A DNA stretch of 64,000 nt. It comes from Liopterus haemorrhoidalis (lineage: Eukaryota > Arthropoda > Insecta > Coleoptera > Dytiscidae). The notes beneath the pieces were generated by a model, which saw only the letters and a list, made by a program, of their open reading frames with translations, was not told the DNA's origin and made no database searches. Shown in pieces: positions 44,801-55,098 of this stretch (position 1 is the stretch's first letter; each line of letters begins with the position of its first letter). The stretch is taken from positions 18,822,092-18,886,091 of the forward strand of contig OZ020611.1 in the NCBI GenBank assembly GCA_963971575.1, written 5' to 3'. The translations under genes and the position numbers were made by a program.

Positions 44801-45103
44801 TTCTCTCATCCCAACAAAATTTTAATCTCAGATCCCAATGTTCAGCCAATTGGTTACTCGCTACCCCGCTCGGCTTGGGTAAGATTAAATAGATTAGTCA
44901 CCGGCCACGGTAGATGCAACTACATGCTCCATAAATGGGGCTTAGCCGACTCTCCCGCTTGTGACTGTGGCGCGCCTCTACAGACGATGAAACACATCGC
45001 AGAAGAATGTCCTCAACGTGCTTTCCCGGGTGGTCTCCAATCTATAGTACAATTGACCAATGAAGCGATCCAATGGCTTACAAATTTAGACATAAATATT
45101 TAA
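41795..45103 (+). CDS. Jockey-like LINE ORF2 (endonuclease-reverse transcriptase), intact frame
   Basis: An uninterrupted frame of 1,102 codons. The first ~85 codons are low-complexity, so the real start is more likely ATG 42059 or 42116. Endonuclease (APE type): LRILQLNIEGIS, LIALQETHI, YLGDFNCQHTFWG, and a HRPVIL end. RT: KPGKEESDPASYRPIALLN, EQAGFRANRS, VAFVDLSSAFDTVW (Asp 674), NGLPQGSVLAPILFNLYISD, and FAYADDLAIAV (YADD at 759-762). It ends in a knuckle with WGLADSPACDCG and TMKHIAEECP. It nicks DNA and copies its RNA at the nick. There is no RNase H domain and no ORF1 upstream, so the copy is 5'-truncated, but all visible key residues are kept. Clade within the Jockey group is not certain. 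Confidence 0.92.
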   Translation: MSLINCLFDYLFYFMYLCIFLSTYLSIFIYLTNYPLCFTSHHNPLRLITLRGLWQPPSVCSDLHNYTNNTTAHPGSAIPSLHLLIATKMVQNFPYCCKTSRKTTTNHMTSTSNEQHLTRDLEPSLRILQLNIEGISSTKCQYLSKIATQNRIHLIALQETHIENEIEYNTRGLIPGYSLVDYICHKHYGLATYVRENIQNHTRLSRATQQNVSFIAINIAGINVTNLYKPPNLNWPDNAVSIHSHPAIYLGDFNCQHTFWGYRDNKQNGESLLQWAETNSVHLVFDAKDKGTFHSARWKADYNPDLCFSSLDNYQQPLHISRRILDSFPHSQHRPVILNIGRRVEFLPTLRVPRWNFLKANWREYALQVDSVLRWVPPLATNYDRFVAVVKSSAKHWIPRGFRKEYIPGWSKKTEELFREYQSTHDPKTADKLLESLDVARRSKWRETIENMDFTRSSRTSWNLLRKLGAASKPPAIKGTVKPNQVSSHIIKTSNQISTNKVFAKQVRRDLHRKRILALKSREEPTLFTLEELNIAINSLKIKKAAGLDGIFPELIKNLGPAARTWLLRFYNDILSTERLPKAFSSSKILSILKPGKEESDPASYRPIALLNINYKILERLIFNRISDTIDEHIPPEQAGFRANRSCCDQVAALATHIEAGFQRKLKTAVAFVDLSSAFDTVWTDGLVLKLHNILPNNKMVNLIEAMLKNRQFQVYLNGEKSNFRTLKNGLPQGSVLAPILFNLYISDMPLTTGRKFAYADDLAIAVQCTHAKGAENLLTEDLEILSNYYKLWRLKPNPQKTEVTLFHLSNKYANEELCVLFNGTKIKHNHTPRYLGITLDCSLTFKHHIENVGLKLKTRNNLIHKLAGTSWGCDAHTLKTSAVALLYSTAEYCSPVWKNSAHTNKIDIQLNTAMRTITGATRSTPSEWLPVLSGICPPTIRRNKAAVTTWQKFGSNHRLPIHEDLLNPPNHRLKSRNPIWNDPIFNTAYNAKDEWSKEWDIFSHPNKILISDPNVQPIGYSLPRSAWVRLNRLVTGHGRCNYMLHKWGLADSPACDCGAPLQTMKHIAEECPQRAFPGGLQSIVQLTNEAIQWLTNLDINI

Positions 45104-45355
45104 TGTATCAGTTACCATATTTTCTTTGTAATTTAATATCTAAGAAATTCAAATGTACCATACGAAAATATAATATAATATCTGACAATACTTTGGACAA
45201 TTTAAAGAGTAAATCGAGAAGCCATATTTACACTATAACATATCACCAGAAACTAGATTTCTGTTTGCGGGAAAATTGAATTTTGGCATAATAAACGACA
45301 ATATTGAAATGTTGTTTTATTTACCCGGGTATTTTTTACTATTAAAATTATTAAA
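45104..45355 (+). other. 3' UTR of the Jockey-like LINE and flank
   Basis: AT-rich sequence with an AATAAA-like AATAAACGACAATATTG at about 45289. No clear poly(A) tail or TSD was identified before the Helitron end at 45360. Confidence 0.45.
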
Positions 45356-45477
45356 TACACTAGCAGACCCGTTGCCAACAACGTTGGCAAACTGATCGAA
45401 TAAAAATCAATATAAGCAGGATACAATTATTAAAATTGGCATGATTCTGCGTATATTAACAAAACAAAAACGTTTCT

Positions 45478-45888
45478 TGATTATACCTAGGAAATCCTAA
45501 AAAGCTGCCTAATGCGTGTCGTTTAAAAATTAATATAGGGCCGGGTACGGCCCGCGGAACATATGCTGGATATCAATGGTATAGCTGTTTCTGATTATAT
45601 CTGGGAAATTATAAAAATCCGCTCAATGCGAGCTTTAAAAATTTGTATCAGACCGGATACGGCCCGTGGGCCATATGCTGGACATCAATAGTATAGCTGT
45701 TTCTGATTATACCTAGGAAATCCTAAAAAGCCGTTCAATGCGTGTCGTTTAAAAATTAGTATCGGACCGGATACGGCCCGCGGGCCATATGCTGGACATC
45801 AATGGTATAGCTGTTTCTGATTATACCTAGGAAATCCTAAAAAGCCGCTCAATGCGTGTCGTTTAAAAATTAGTATCGGACCGGATAC
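45478..45888. repeat. 119-bp tandem repeat inside the Helitron
   Basis: Units share 'gattatacctaggaaatcct', 'gcgtgtcgtttaaaaattag', 'ggatacggcccgcgggccat' and 'tgctggacatcaatggtata'. Three full units and a partial. GGCCCGCGGGCC is a perfect palindrome. Confidence 0.88.
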
Positions 45889-45889
45889 T

Positions 45890-46172
45890 AATTTGTTTCA
45901 AGCGCTCGCCTACGTGCATACGAAAGCGTATCAGCAGCACGGCGTGCTGCTGTCTCTTCAGGTGTTTCAAGCTCTCGCCTGCGTGCCTGCGAAAGCGCAT
46001 GAGAAGCACGACGTGCTTCCGTCTCTTCAAATCAAATAAATCTTGCAACGTACATATCTCTCATTATTTTTCTGTTGTACCATATCAGAATTTTCATTCT
46101 CTGGCGATTTCTCCATCTCTGTTGCCTCTCCTTATTTAATCGCATTTTTTTCGCTATAGGATCTTCCATTTT
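45890..46172 (-). pseudogene. N-terminal remnant of a Helitron Rep-helicase-type protein
   Basis: In a minus-strand frame different from the ATG-started one, the DNA reads MEDPIAKKMRLNKERQQRWR (from about 46170), and after a stop two ~22-residue repeats, EETEARRASHALSQARRREL and ETPEETAARRAADTLSYARR. Arg/Glu-rich repeats of this E-T-x-E-x-x-A-A-R-R form are what I know from the N-terminus of insect Helitron proteins. The catalytic Rep and helicase domains are absent. The ~67-bp DNA repeat that encodes them is at 45897-46030. Confidence 0.62.
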
Positions 46173-46467
46173 TCTCAATTTATGTTATCTAAATATTTTT
46201 AAAAATTAAAAAAAAGGAAGTGTGTACTTTGAACCACACGTAATAAAAACAGTAAACAAAAATTATTAAATGTAAGATCAATGGCACAACCTTCTTTGAT
46301 TAAGCCAAGGTAATGAGAGCTCTGGTCTCGGTAACGGAGCTGCTGTCGGAGCACGTCGCTCCCCACCTGTCAATTCGTGACCGACCGCACACCTCAAGCC
46401 CCGCTAGCACCAAGGAACTTAGCGTTACGTTAAGATACACAGGAATTAGGGCTTTTATATATATATA

Positions 46468-46540
46468 ATACTCCCTTCGTCCGAAAATATGGTATACATT
46501 TTGCTTTTTTCTTGTCCGAAAATATGATATACATTTACAA
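46468..46540. repeat. Stowaway-like terminus
   Basis: ATACTCCCTTCGTCCGAAAA at 46468 and a repeat of CTTGTCCGAAAATATGATAT 40 bases later. The first resembles Stowaway MITE ends, but no inverted partner was found. Confidence 0.3.
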
Positions 46541-47500
46541 TATTAATTAATTAGAATGATTTTATTTATGAAATAGTTACAAATATCAGGATAGCATATA
46601 AATATGCCACATTTGAAGCAGTTCCTAGAAAATCCGGAATAAAAAATTTTTTACTTAAACTGGAGACTGCGATGAAGAGTTTATTGATAAGCCATCGATC
46701 GCTGACAACTGAAATCCCGGGGGAAGAAACCTTAGAACCCACTAAACCTTAATCCTTGAGACTACGTTTTCTAATTTCACTAAATTCTCTCTTGTCATTT
46801 ATGAACCCTACTGATTTGTTTATTACCTGTTAAGGGAACTTAATCTCCTTATTCTAATGTCGATAATTAGAATCAGTTTAATTTATTTTGAAAAATACTA
46901 TACTACTATACCCACAACAAAATAACCTTTTTTTCAACATTAGGGCTCTCAGCTGGGCCTCCGTCACTTATAGAAATACGTTACGAAACCCTGAAATGTG
47001 TGAATATTCACACAGGACATCATTTTTTTGTTCTTGTCGCAGTTGTTGAAACATTCATGCATTTAGGTCTCCAGATTGGGATATCCAGCTATTTTTGCTG
47101 CCTTGGATTTTCTCATCACTTCATTCTCTCTCGCCAGAAATCTATTACTGATTGTTTCAACACCTAATTAAATGACAAGACTTATTTATCTTCCTGCGAA
47201 AATTGTTCTGGAAGCGTTTATAAAATTTGAAGTTCGCTGCTTAAGGATGAGCAATAGTAAGATATGTAGATTGTATGCGAGCCGCCGCAAACGTATTTGT
47301 ATTTGTAGAGTATTTGTATGAAAAATGGCCTACGACCCATCTCTAGCTTGATACACCTGGTATAACAGTTTATTGGTTTTAACTACAAAACCCAAAATAT
47401 TGATTTTTCGGTAATATATTGTCGTAGGTCGCAGGGCCACCTTTCTTCATAGTTTGGAACGGAAAATTTGCTTACGAGAGTGAAAAGTATAAATTCATTT
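46541..47500. other. mostly unassigned; one lone H1 end
   Basis: 46985-47025 has ACGAAACCCTGAAATGTGTG followed by AATATTCACAC, the right end of family H1 without its body. 47325-47346 resembles the CCCATCTCTA end of the 7742 hAT element. Nothing else recognised. Confidence 0.45.
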
Positions 47501-48650
47501 ACTTAAAGAGCGGGACAGATTTTTTTCTGGTGACTCCTATACAATCTGAAGCTCGAGCGCCTTGCACATACTATACCCCCGTTAGGCTGGCCCTGTATTT
47601 TTATCTTGAAGACACCATTATTTTGGATATTTGCCATTGCTGATGGTACTAGTATTAGGCTAGAATAGTATAATATATTGAGTATTAGTATCAAAGAAAT
47701 ACAATACTTCATAAAATATAATATTCGGATGTTTCGGAAAGTGTTTAACTGATAAATGTTATGCAGTAGTGTAAAAGGAATTTTTCCTCATCAGCAATGC
47801 CGCGTATTGTAGGGATGGAATGATGTGGTTAGCTGATGTGGAAGGGTATTGTTACTAGTCGGTTTATTAAGGTCATGTAATAGGTCATGGGAGTGGATCA
47901 CGTATCTAGTTTTTGATTTAATGAGAGGATTTAGGTTGCTGTGTCACACGTTGATGTGTTCTGTATGTTAACGGATTAGTGATTTGAGGATTCGAAAGGT
48001 TATTTTTGATGACAAGTAGCCAGAGCTGAGTAAACGCTACGCTGGTTTGTCCGAGAACATCTCGGAGTTTTTGATCAATGCCCTTTCAATTTTCTCTTGT
48101 TTTCCTGACATTAAGTGTTAAGCATCTCTGCATTAGTGTTGAATTTCCGAAGCATGTTTGGAACTATAAGTTTCACCCTGGTAAACTTCTAAGGTCTACA
48201 AATCTCACCAATGTTTCGCGCACTGACAGTGAATTTGTATAGAACAGATTTGGGTCTCGTATATGATAGGATTGATATTAAAATCGAACTCGATTTGAAG
48301 GCTGCGTGAATGTTGTGCTTGCTTAGTATCTTGTCAATTTTCTAAGACATTTCTTTATAATAGAGACATATCTGATTTCGTCAATTCTAGAAGCTTCATT
48401 TTTCTTATGATTGATGGCGTCATCAATAGTTCTAAAACTACAACCATTATCCAGTAAGGTGGTACGGAAGTACTTCCATTCAGCTTTTAACAGCCTCTTA
48501 GAGAAACAAATGACTTTAGCTCTATTAACTTAACTCTGCGCAACAGTTCTCTTTGTGGTACTGCGATAGAACGAGTTGAAATTAAGATATAGACTAGTTT
48601 ATGTAGATTTTCTGTAGACCTTGTTTTTTAAAATCACTGTCAAAGTACCA
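47500..48650 (-). pseudogene. Penelope-like element relic (GIY-YIG region and 3' end)
   Basis: On the minus strand, near 48335-48190, the text reads LSKHNIHAAFKSSSILISIL and SVLYKFTVSARNIGEICRP. This corresponds to the Penelope segment L-x-K-x-N-I...A-F-K-S...K-S-x-x-Y-K-F-x-C...Y-I-G-E-T-x-R-P at the start of the GIY-YIG endonuclease. The catalytic Tyr and Cys residues are replaced, and frames break repeatedly. The 3' part (47500-47750) shares 'atactattctagcctaatac' and 'cggaaagtg...' type sequence with 13092-13550. No RT core is readable. Confidence 0.6.
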
Positions 48651-49240
48651 ATATATCTAGGAAGAGTATGTAGTTGGTCAATATTTTCTTACCTACCTAC
48701 AGTCAGTAATGGCACATGTCCAAAATAATAGTGCCTGCATTAATATTGCAAAATACTATTGCAAAATAATTTCAAAGATATTATCGTTGTGCAATTTATA
48801 ATTTTTAATAAAATTTTCATTTGAATCTAAATAGCTTTATATACTTCATAAATCAAGTTGCATTAATAATGATGAAAGAAAATTTTGTTAATAAAGAAAC
48901 AATCTTTGAAGTGATACTTGAAAAATAAACAATTGGCATTTATGAGATACGTATTTAACATCTTATGTCATACACATCAACATCGGATAAACATAAAATG
49001 ATGTCAGATCAAAATTTTCCTCATCAGCAATACTAGATTTTCACTAAAAATAAATATTGAAGTAAATGGAATTGAACGATGATGTGTCAGTAAATATATT
49101 ACAAAATTTCTTAAATTATTTAATCTTAAACTTCCTATTATGAAAAAATTCAAGGAAATTAAAGTTAAATATTGACGTCGTTAAGGAAAAAGCTTAAATT
49201 TTGTTTGTTTAAAATTTATGTCGAATTTCACAATTCATTT
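48651..49240. other. unassigned AT-rich stretch
   Basis: Contains 'catgtccaaaataatagtgc' near 48716, another Penelope-type end. Nothing else recognised. Confidence 0.4.
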
Positions 49241-49242
49241 AG

Positions 49243-49390
49243 CCGATCAGCGTAGGGTAATTGTAATACAGGTTCCCTGCGTTTCTAAGGTTTCGGGTTT
49301 GATTCCAGTTCAGACATAGAATTTATTTAAATTAGAATTTTCCTGGCTAATTGCCTTAGTAGCAAAGGTCATTAGAAAAATAATTAAATT
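49243..49390 (+). mobile_element. decayed SINE, family 1
   Basis: CCGATCAGCGTAGGGTAATT (A box area), GGTTTCGGGTTTGATTCCAG (B box area) and 'tcctggctaattgccttagt' match the SINE at 31029-31184 in order, with many differences. Confidence 0.6.
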
Positions 49391-49549
49391 GAAAAAACAA
49401 TTCATCTAACTACAGAATTTTAGACATAATATTAAAAATTTTGCAATTAATTTTCATAAGACAGAATACATGGGTATTGGCGGGCAATCAAAAAATCCGA
49501 GACAGAACTTTCAAAGCATGCTCAGAATTTCGATACTTAGGATTAAAGA

Positions 49550-49810
49550 TAAGTCGTTCATGAACGAATCGGATCAGTGAGCCAGGTCATTGCGCTGACC
49601 AAAATGAGCCGACTCACCAAATTTTAAAAAAAGGTATTCTCAGCGCAACACAAGTATTTGGAAATAATTTTTCAATGTTCTATATTTCTCGTAAATTATT
49701 CAGTAACTGAAGTGGTGATAAGGGTATAACTCCTAAAATACTGGAATGTACTATTTTTAAATGTGTGATTTGCCCAATGCATTTTTAATATTATTAGATT
49801 ATTTTTTCGA
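49550..49810 (-). mobile_element. decayed partial hAT element related to 7742-8621
   Basis: AGTCGTTCATGAACGAATCG and 'ggatcagtgagccaggtcat' are the reverse complement of the right end of the 7742 element. A weaker match runs to about 49800. One end only; no TSD. Confidence 0.6.
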
Positions 49811-50135
49811 ATATTTGAAGTTTACTAACCTGATCTTAGTGACATGATATATTACTGGTTTTCTTGTCGACCAGGGCCCCTATAGAATTCCGGGACCGAT
49901 ACTTTAGTACTCCATTACCCGCTTTATTATTATTATTATTTATTTAAAAAGAACTGAAGCCAATGGCTTGTAAAGTTCTTTATCGTCAAACCTGCTTACG
50001 AAATCCTGAAACATTTGAAAATTTACAATTCACGTCAATTTTGTAGAGGCGAATGAGATGAATAAATGAAGAAATGAACAATAGGTAACATTAAAATAAA
50101 TCAGGAAATTTGACATAGCTGGTATTTTATTTAAT

Positions 50136-51450
50136 TTTAGGGTTTTGTAGGTATGACCACCAAAAAATCCTTATAACGTCACTCATATGTCTGTCTGTTT
50201 GTCTGTCGGTAGAAATTGTAGCAAAATGGCTGAACATAGAAGGTTCAAATTTGGCATGCTTGTACAACTTTTTGACCCAGATATAGGAAAACTATAGAAA
50301 AAAAAAATACAGCCCGGGATAAATATAAACAAATATGTATTTTATAAAATAATAAACATTTTTTTTTTTAATTTAATTGAGTGGTTTATCAAATGAAACC
50401 TTTTAATGCGTGGATCAACAAACAAATTTTTATTTTTGAAAAATCTATTTTTTTTATTGGATTTTTGCCAATATTGGGTCAAAACTTTTGTCCCCCACCC
50501 CATCAACCGAAATAGTTCGACAGGAATTTTTGATCAGATAAATTTTTCGAAAAATGTCGATTTTTTTGTGTCGTTGTTAAAAAAATATATTGTGTGGTAT
50601 TAAAAGAAAACCCTTAAGACGTTGATTACGGAACGATAGATAGTTTTTTGAAATTCGTTTCTTTTACCACGAATTTAGGCAAAAAGGTGCAAAAGTTCTT
50701 ATCCCGCACCCTTTTACCAAGAAGGGTTAAACCAAAAACCAGAAAAAATTATAGGTAATGTAACTAAGCCGGAAACATACGAGAGGAATTTTTGATTAGA
50801 TTTTGTTTGTGGAAAATATGGCAGTTTTTGTGTTTTTGAAAAAATTAATTATTTTTTTAATTCATGTTTTTTTTTTTTTTAATTTTTGGACTTAGCTACT
50901 GAGGCCATTATCCAGGAGATGCATTTATTTTTGAAAAATTCCATGCCATAACCGGGATTCGAACCCGAGCCCTCATGATCTAGAAGCCAGTGCATCGCTA
51001 CACTAACCACTACGCCATGGTGACCGGCTAATTCATGGTTAAATTATGGCAAATAATGTTATGGATTTTTTGTATTTATAGCTAAGATAGTGCGTGTGTT
51101 TTTTTGGAATTAAAAATATTAAAAAATAATATGTTTTTTTAATAGTTGCGAACTGAGTTACTCACACCACACCACACTACACTCTACACTGTAAAATATT
51201 TCTTATTAATCTAATGAAGACTTGAATACGAAGCAAATGCAGAAAAAGACGCTGGGATATTTGACAAATTATTTAAATTTTGTTTAAAAAAATTGGAAGC
51301 TCTTAGTTTTCTAATAACGAATAAAAGTCATTATGAAAAAAACTATTGATTTTGATGTGATAAATATACCTAGACATCCAGTATTATGTTAGCTTCTTAC
51401 ACCTATTAAATACCTGCAAAATCCTGAAATGTGTGAAAATTCACACTTTC
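50136..51450 (+). mobile_element. Helentron-like element (H1), copy C, with a SINE inside
   Basis: From AGGGTTTTGTAGGTATGACC (50139) and a GTCT tract (50189-50207) to ACCTGCAAAATCCTGAAATG and GTGTGAAAATTCACAC (51431-51446). Very close to copy A along its length. SINE copy 2 is inserted at 50867-51028. Confidence 0.75.
50867..51028 (-). mobile_element. tRNA-derived SINE, family 1, copy 2, 9-bp TSD
   Basis: TAATTCATG flanks both sides (50858-50866, 51029-51037). Copy A of the H1 element carries the same site once, at about 25420. Reverse orientation: T run, then 'ccgggattcgaacccgagcc' (B box) and 'ccactacgccatggtgaccg' (A box). The B box is closer to consensus than in copy 1. Confidence 0.88.
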
Positions 51451-52885
51451 ACAGTTTTTCGAATTTAATTTAGAGAGCTTCAACATATAAATTTATTGCC
51501 GCCTGGTACATTTTTGCTGGTATCTCAAGACATCTTTTTGCACAATTTGTTAGTTCAACTTACTTTTTGCAAGACGTAACAGAGTGCATATTTATTTTTT
51601 CTTTATTTTCCACTTTTACGCTTTAACAAGCTAAATTTAGATCCCTAATGATAAGTAAGATACTGTTTTCAAGGGTAATTTGAAGCCTTTCAGAGAAAAT
51701 TAGGTGCGGTCTGCTTTATTAATTTATTTATGTAATAAAATATATTACTATACCTTATTTATGTGACGTATGACGCAGTTTAATACATAATTATTACAAT
51801 GTTGTTTATTTATATCTATATGTTTATTGTTACAATAACAACTTTATTAAATTAATGGGTAAAAAATTACATTCTGAATGAATGAAGTAATAATGAATGA
51901 CATTTAAATGTTGCAGTTTGTTCTACATAAAAAAATATGTGAACTAATTGCGCAGAAAAAATCAGCTGTGGCTTTTTTTCTCTTCTAACATGTTTTTTAT
52001 ATCGAAATTGTATTTAATAAATAAATATGAAATTTAAAGGCTCAAAATAATAATATTCAGTCCATTATAATAAAATTACAAAAAACGAAGTCACACACTA
52101 AGCTTACGCTCATGTGGTGTACCCATTACTGATGGGACCTGTATTTTATTGCTTTATAGCACACCAAGTGTAAAAATCTGTATATATTTATATCTAAAAT
52201 GTATATTTTTAGCAATAAAATTATTATGGGGTTTCTCAGGTCTTGACAAGCGTCCACAAATCTCAAACATCAGCAACCTTTTGAGCCGCGTCATACTAGA
52301 GACTAGTGGAGCTAAATACACACGACTGCATCCCTTTATTATTATTAAGTGAAAAGAAAAATCTAAACCTAAAAGGTAAGCGTAGCACCGCGTACTTCCT
52401 GAAAAAAAAAGCCCTTCATATTACTATTTCCCATCTACTGGTCTAGGAAACAAAGATAGATGTATTTTTCTGATCCATTGTTTTCCGTAACAGTGAAACT
52501 TGATATGAACTGTTCTTTCTATATATGGAATCCGCTCCTCTATTTGTATTTCCATATACTAAATGGAATCACAGTTGTATCCATTTTCATAACCATTACG
52601 TACAATTATAGGGGAAAAGTATCGTATTACTGTTAATTAACACAAATATAGTAAAAATATGGCTAAAAATACATTACATTAAATGTCTATCAGTGACGTG
52701 CAGATAGGAATTGCAATCCCGGGCTAGTTTTACAATCCCAGAATTTCGGGATGATTCTATTGTTGAAGGATCAGAGATAGAAACCTATTAGATGACTTGG
52801 GATCAGGAGCAGAAATAATGAGAAGTATATTAAAAAGAATGAAGAGATAAAAGAAAGAAGATGGAATGTATATATGGATATGTAT
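51451..52885. other. unassigned AT-rich stretch
   Basis: A lone AAATCAGCTGTGGC at about 51958 resembles an M1 end. No coding frame recognised. Confidence 0.4.
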
Positions 52886-52894
52886 ATGTGTGTG

Positions 52895-53990
52895 TAGGGA
52901 TGGGAATTTATTTTTGAATATCGATATATGCGCGATTCGATACATCGTAAGTGTGATATCGATATTCGATATATATCGAAGTAAAAATATCGATATTTTC
53001 GATATATCGAAATAACTAACACGTAACATGTAAGAAGTATAAATTACATATTTTTTGGTTGGCTTGGCGGGAAAAGAAGTCGCCAATTGACAGACAATCA
53101 CTTTACAGTTGGTAGTCACCCAGATACCAACCAACTTTCTAATATTATCCTTGTTAACAGCTCTCTTAATTAAATATATATATGCTGTTCACTTTTGTAA
53201 GGACAAACCAGATTTTTTGGTTACTTGTATAGTGTATTACGGTCTTTAAATATCAATTAAAAATATTCCTTACACTGTAAAACCGACTTTAGATTTATTG
53301 GTTATGATCATTATTAAGAAAGTGACATTTTTTATAATTTTTTAATACCAACATGTCAATTTCAAAAGTGCAAATTATTGAAATCAAAATTTCGTCTTAC
53401 AGGCTATTCCAAACGATTAGGCGGAACTAAATGGAAATTTCGTTATTTTAGGCTGTCACGAAAAGGGACCTTGCTTGGGTTATTTCATGTTTCAGGTTTG
53501 GTATGTGAAAAATTAAAATTGTAACAGTGAAACCATGGAAACGAATGACATATGTCAAATATTTTAATACATTTTTCCATATTTTGAAGACAAAAAAATT
53601 AATAATTGGGAAATTTTTATTAAGAATGACAAAAAACTAAAATGTAATGAAAAGGACATTTTATAATGACAATCAATATAATCTAGAATTTGCAATGTGA
53701 GCATGATTTTCAAAGCCTAAACAAAATGACTAAAAGTCTGAATTAATTGATAAAAATTACTAGATTTCAAAAATTAGTTCCACCTAAACGTTTGGAATAG
53801 CCTATAGTTAGTTCTACAAAAGTGAACAGCATATATATAAATGTAAAAAATATACAAGAATATCGATATTTTGTGCGAATATCGATATTTTGCGCGATAT
53901 ATCGCATTTCAAATATCGATATAAAAATATCGATATTTTTCTCTAAAGTATCGATATTTTCGATATATCGATATATCGTTCCCATCCCTA
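52895..53990 (-). mobile_element. non-autonomous hAT-type element, copy 2, 8-bp TSD
   Basis: TGTGTGTG flanks both sides (52887-52894, 53991-53998). Termini TAGGGATGGGAA and TTCCCATCCCTA are identical to copy 1, and the ATATCGATATTTT subterminal clusters are present at both ends. Inverted relative to 1581-2655. Length 1,096 bp. The nested ~400-bp TIR unit is at the same internal place. Confidence 0.9.
53402..53806 (-). mobile_element. ~400-bp TIR MITE nested in hAT copy 2
   Basis: ACAGGCTATTCCAAACGATT...GCGGAACTAA at the left and TTAGTTCCACC...CGTTTGGAATAGCCTAT at the right. Its TIRs are better preserved than at 1768-2172. No coding capacity. Confidence 0.75.
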
Positions 53991-54109
53991 TGTGTGTGTA
54001 ACAAAATGTAAAACAGACATAACTAGTTTTTTTAAATATTGTAAAATATTATGTAAGATTCGAAGCCTTAGGGCAAGAATAATAAAGTTCTATTCTATTC
54101 TAGAAACCT

Positions 54110-54565
54110 ATGGTTTCAATTTTTGAAATCTAGATTTTTATCTATCTAAATAAAAATTAAAGCACTCCTGAATTAACTTCTTTTTGAACCTTGTGGTCTA
54201 AAAATTTTTAATTTTGTTGTTGTTTAGTATAGAAAAAAATTGGGGCCTTAATAACTCAACTTTTACAGTAAATATGTATCGTCAAACAAAACCTTTGAAA
54301 ATGGTCTAGAATTGAAAAAATCGTAAGGGGCACCTTACGATATTTTCGAATTGGGAGCAAAAATTTTTTATCTCTGATTTACTTCAAAATATATATACTT
54401 ATGTATTTTGAGCCGTAGATCTCAAAAATAATTTCCATTACAAGCTACAGTTTACCGTTTTTGAATAAATTGTAAAAAAAAAACGACAGAAAATGACTTT
54501 ATTTCAATAAATACATATGAGACGGCGCTTTAAATATATTTTTTAGACTCCCCACCCTAAAATTG
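54110..54565 (+). repeat. R165-related repeat
   Basis: 'attgaaaaaatcgtaagggg', 'attggggccttaataactca' and 'actccccaccctaaaattgg' correspond in order to blocks at 24050-24400. It directly precedes the long-TIR segment with the 280-codon frame. Confidence 0.6.
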
Positions 54566-54673
54566 GTATACATACAATTTTTTTTAAAACTTCAGGTAAA
54601 CCTATAGGTAACTATCTGACAGATAAGGTTATCTGGAACTTCATCTGCTGAATAAGTGTCAATACTAATGAGT

Positions 54674-55098
54674 AGGGTTGCCAACATTGCGCCGATGCTG
54701 ACCCGAAGAAAAATAATTATGATTGAGGGGGGGCATTACAAAATTAAATATTTATTGTTTAAGATAAATAATAATATTATTAATATTTCTGAACAGTTTA
54801 ACAATAATAAAATTAAATTATAAATTTTATAAAAAATTTGCATTCTCAACATAAAATTAACAACAATAGTTATAAATTAGAGGAGGTACATAGACTATGA
54901 AGATAAGGAACTAAATTTTTATTAAAAAATAGGAAATTATTTTCTAAAATTATATTTCTTGTCACTTTGTGATTCCAAACAGGGGATTACCGTGCAGCAA
55001 GTTGCAGACTTTGTCTGTACATGAGTTAACCCGAAGAATTTTACTAAGAACCCGGAGCCCGAAGATTGGTCGCCAAAATTACTATGTTGGTAACTCTA
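54674..55098. mobile_element. ~425-bp hAT-like MITE
   Basis: The ends are TAGGGTTGCCAACAT and ATGTTGGTAACTCTA. Flanking octamers CTAATGAG and CCAATGAT match at 6 of 8. No coding content. Confidence 0.6.

Larger units (their letters stand above)
45360..46470 (-). mobile_element. Helitron with 119-bp tandem repeats and a coding remnant
   Basis: On the minus strand the 3' terminus reads GCCAACGTTGTTGGC (hairpin), then AACGGGTCTG and CTAG at 45360, followed by a host T. That is the Helitron terminus. The 5' terminus is probably the TATATATATATAAAAGCCC block near 46465, but the expected TC is altered. Between them are 3-4 tandem units of ~119 bp (45478-45885) and a protein-coding remnant (45890-46172). 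Non-autonomous. Confidence 0.78.

Noticed and set aside
45863..46048. ATG-started 61-codon minus frame
   Set aside because: It is out of frame with the recognisable Helitron-type repeat; the alternative frame makes sense of the sequence.
50940..51025. tRNA gene on the minus strand
   Set aside because: Same SINE family, with 9-bp TSD inside an H1 element whose empty site is known.
52149..52352. 67-codon + strand frame near 52.2 kb
   Set aside because: No recognisable motif, AT-rich composition, and no splice or conservation argument.
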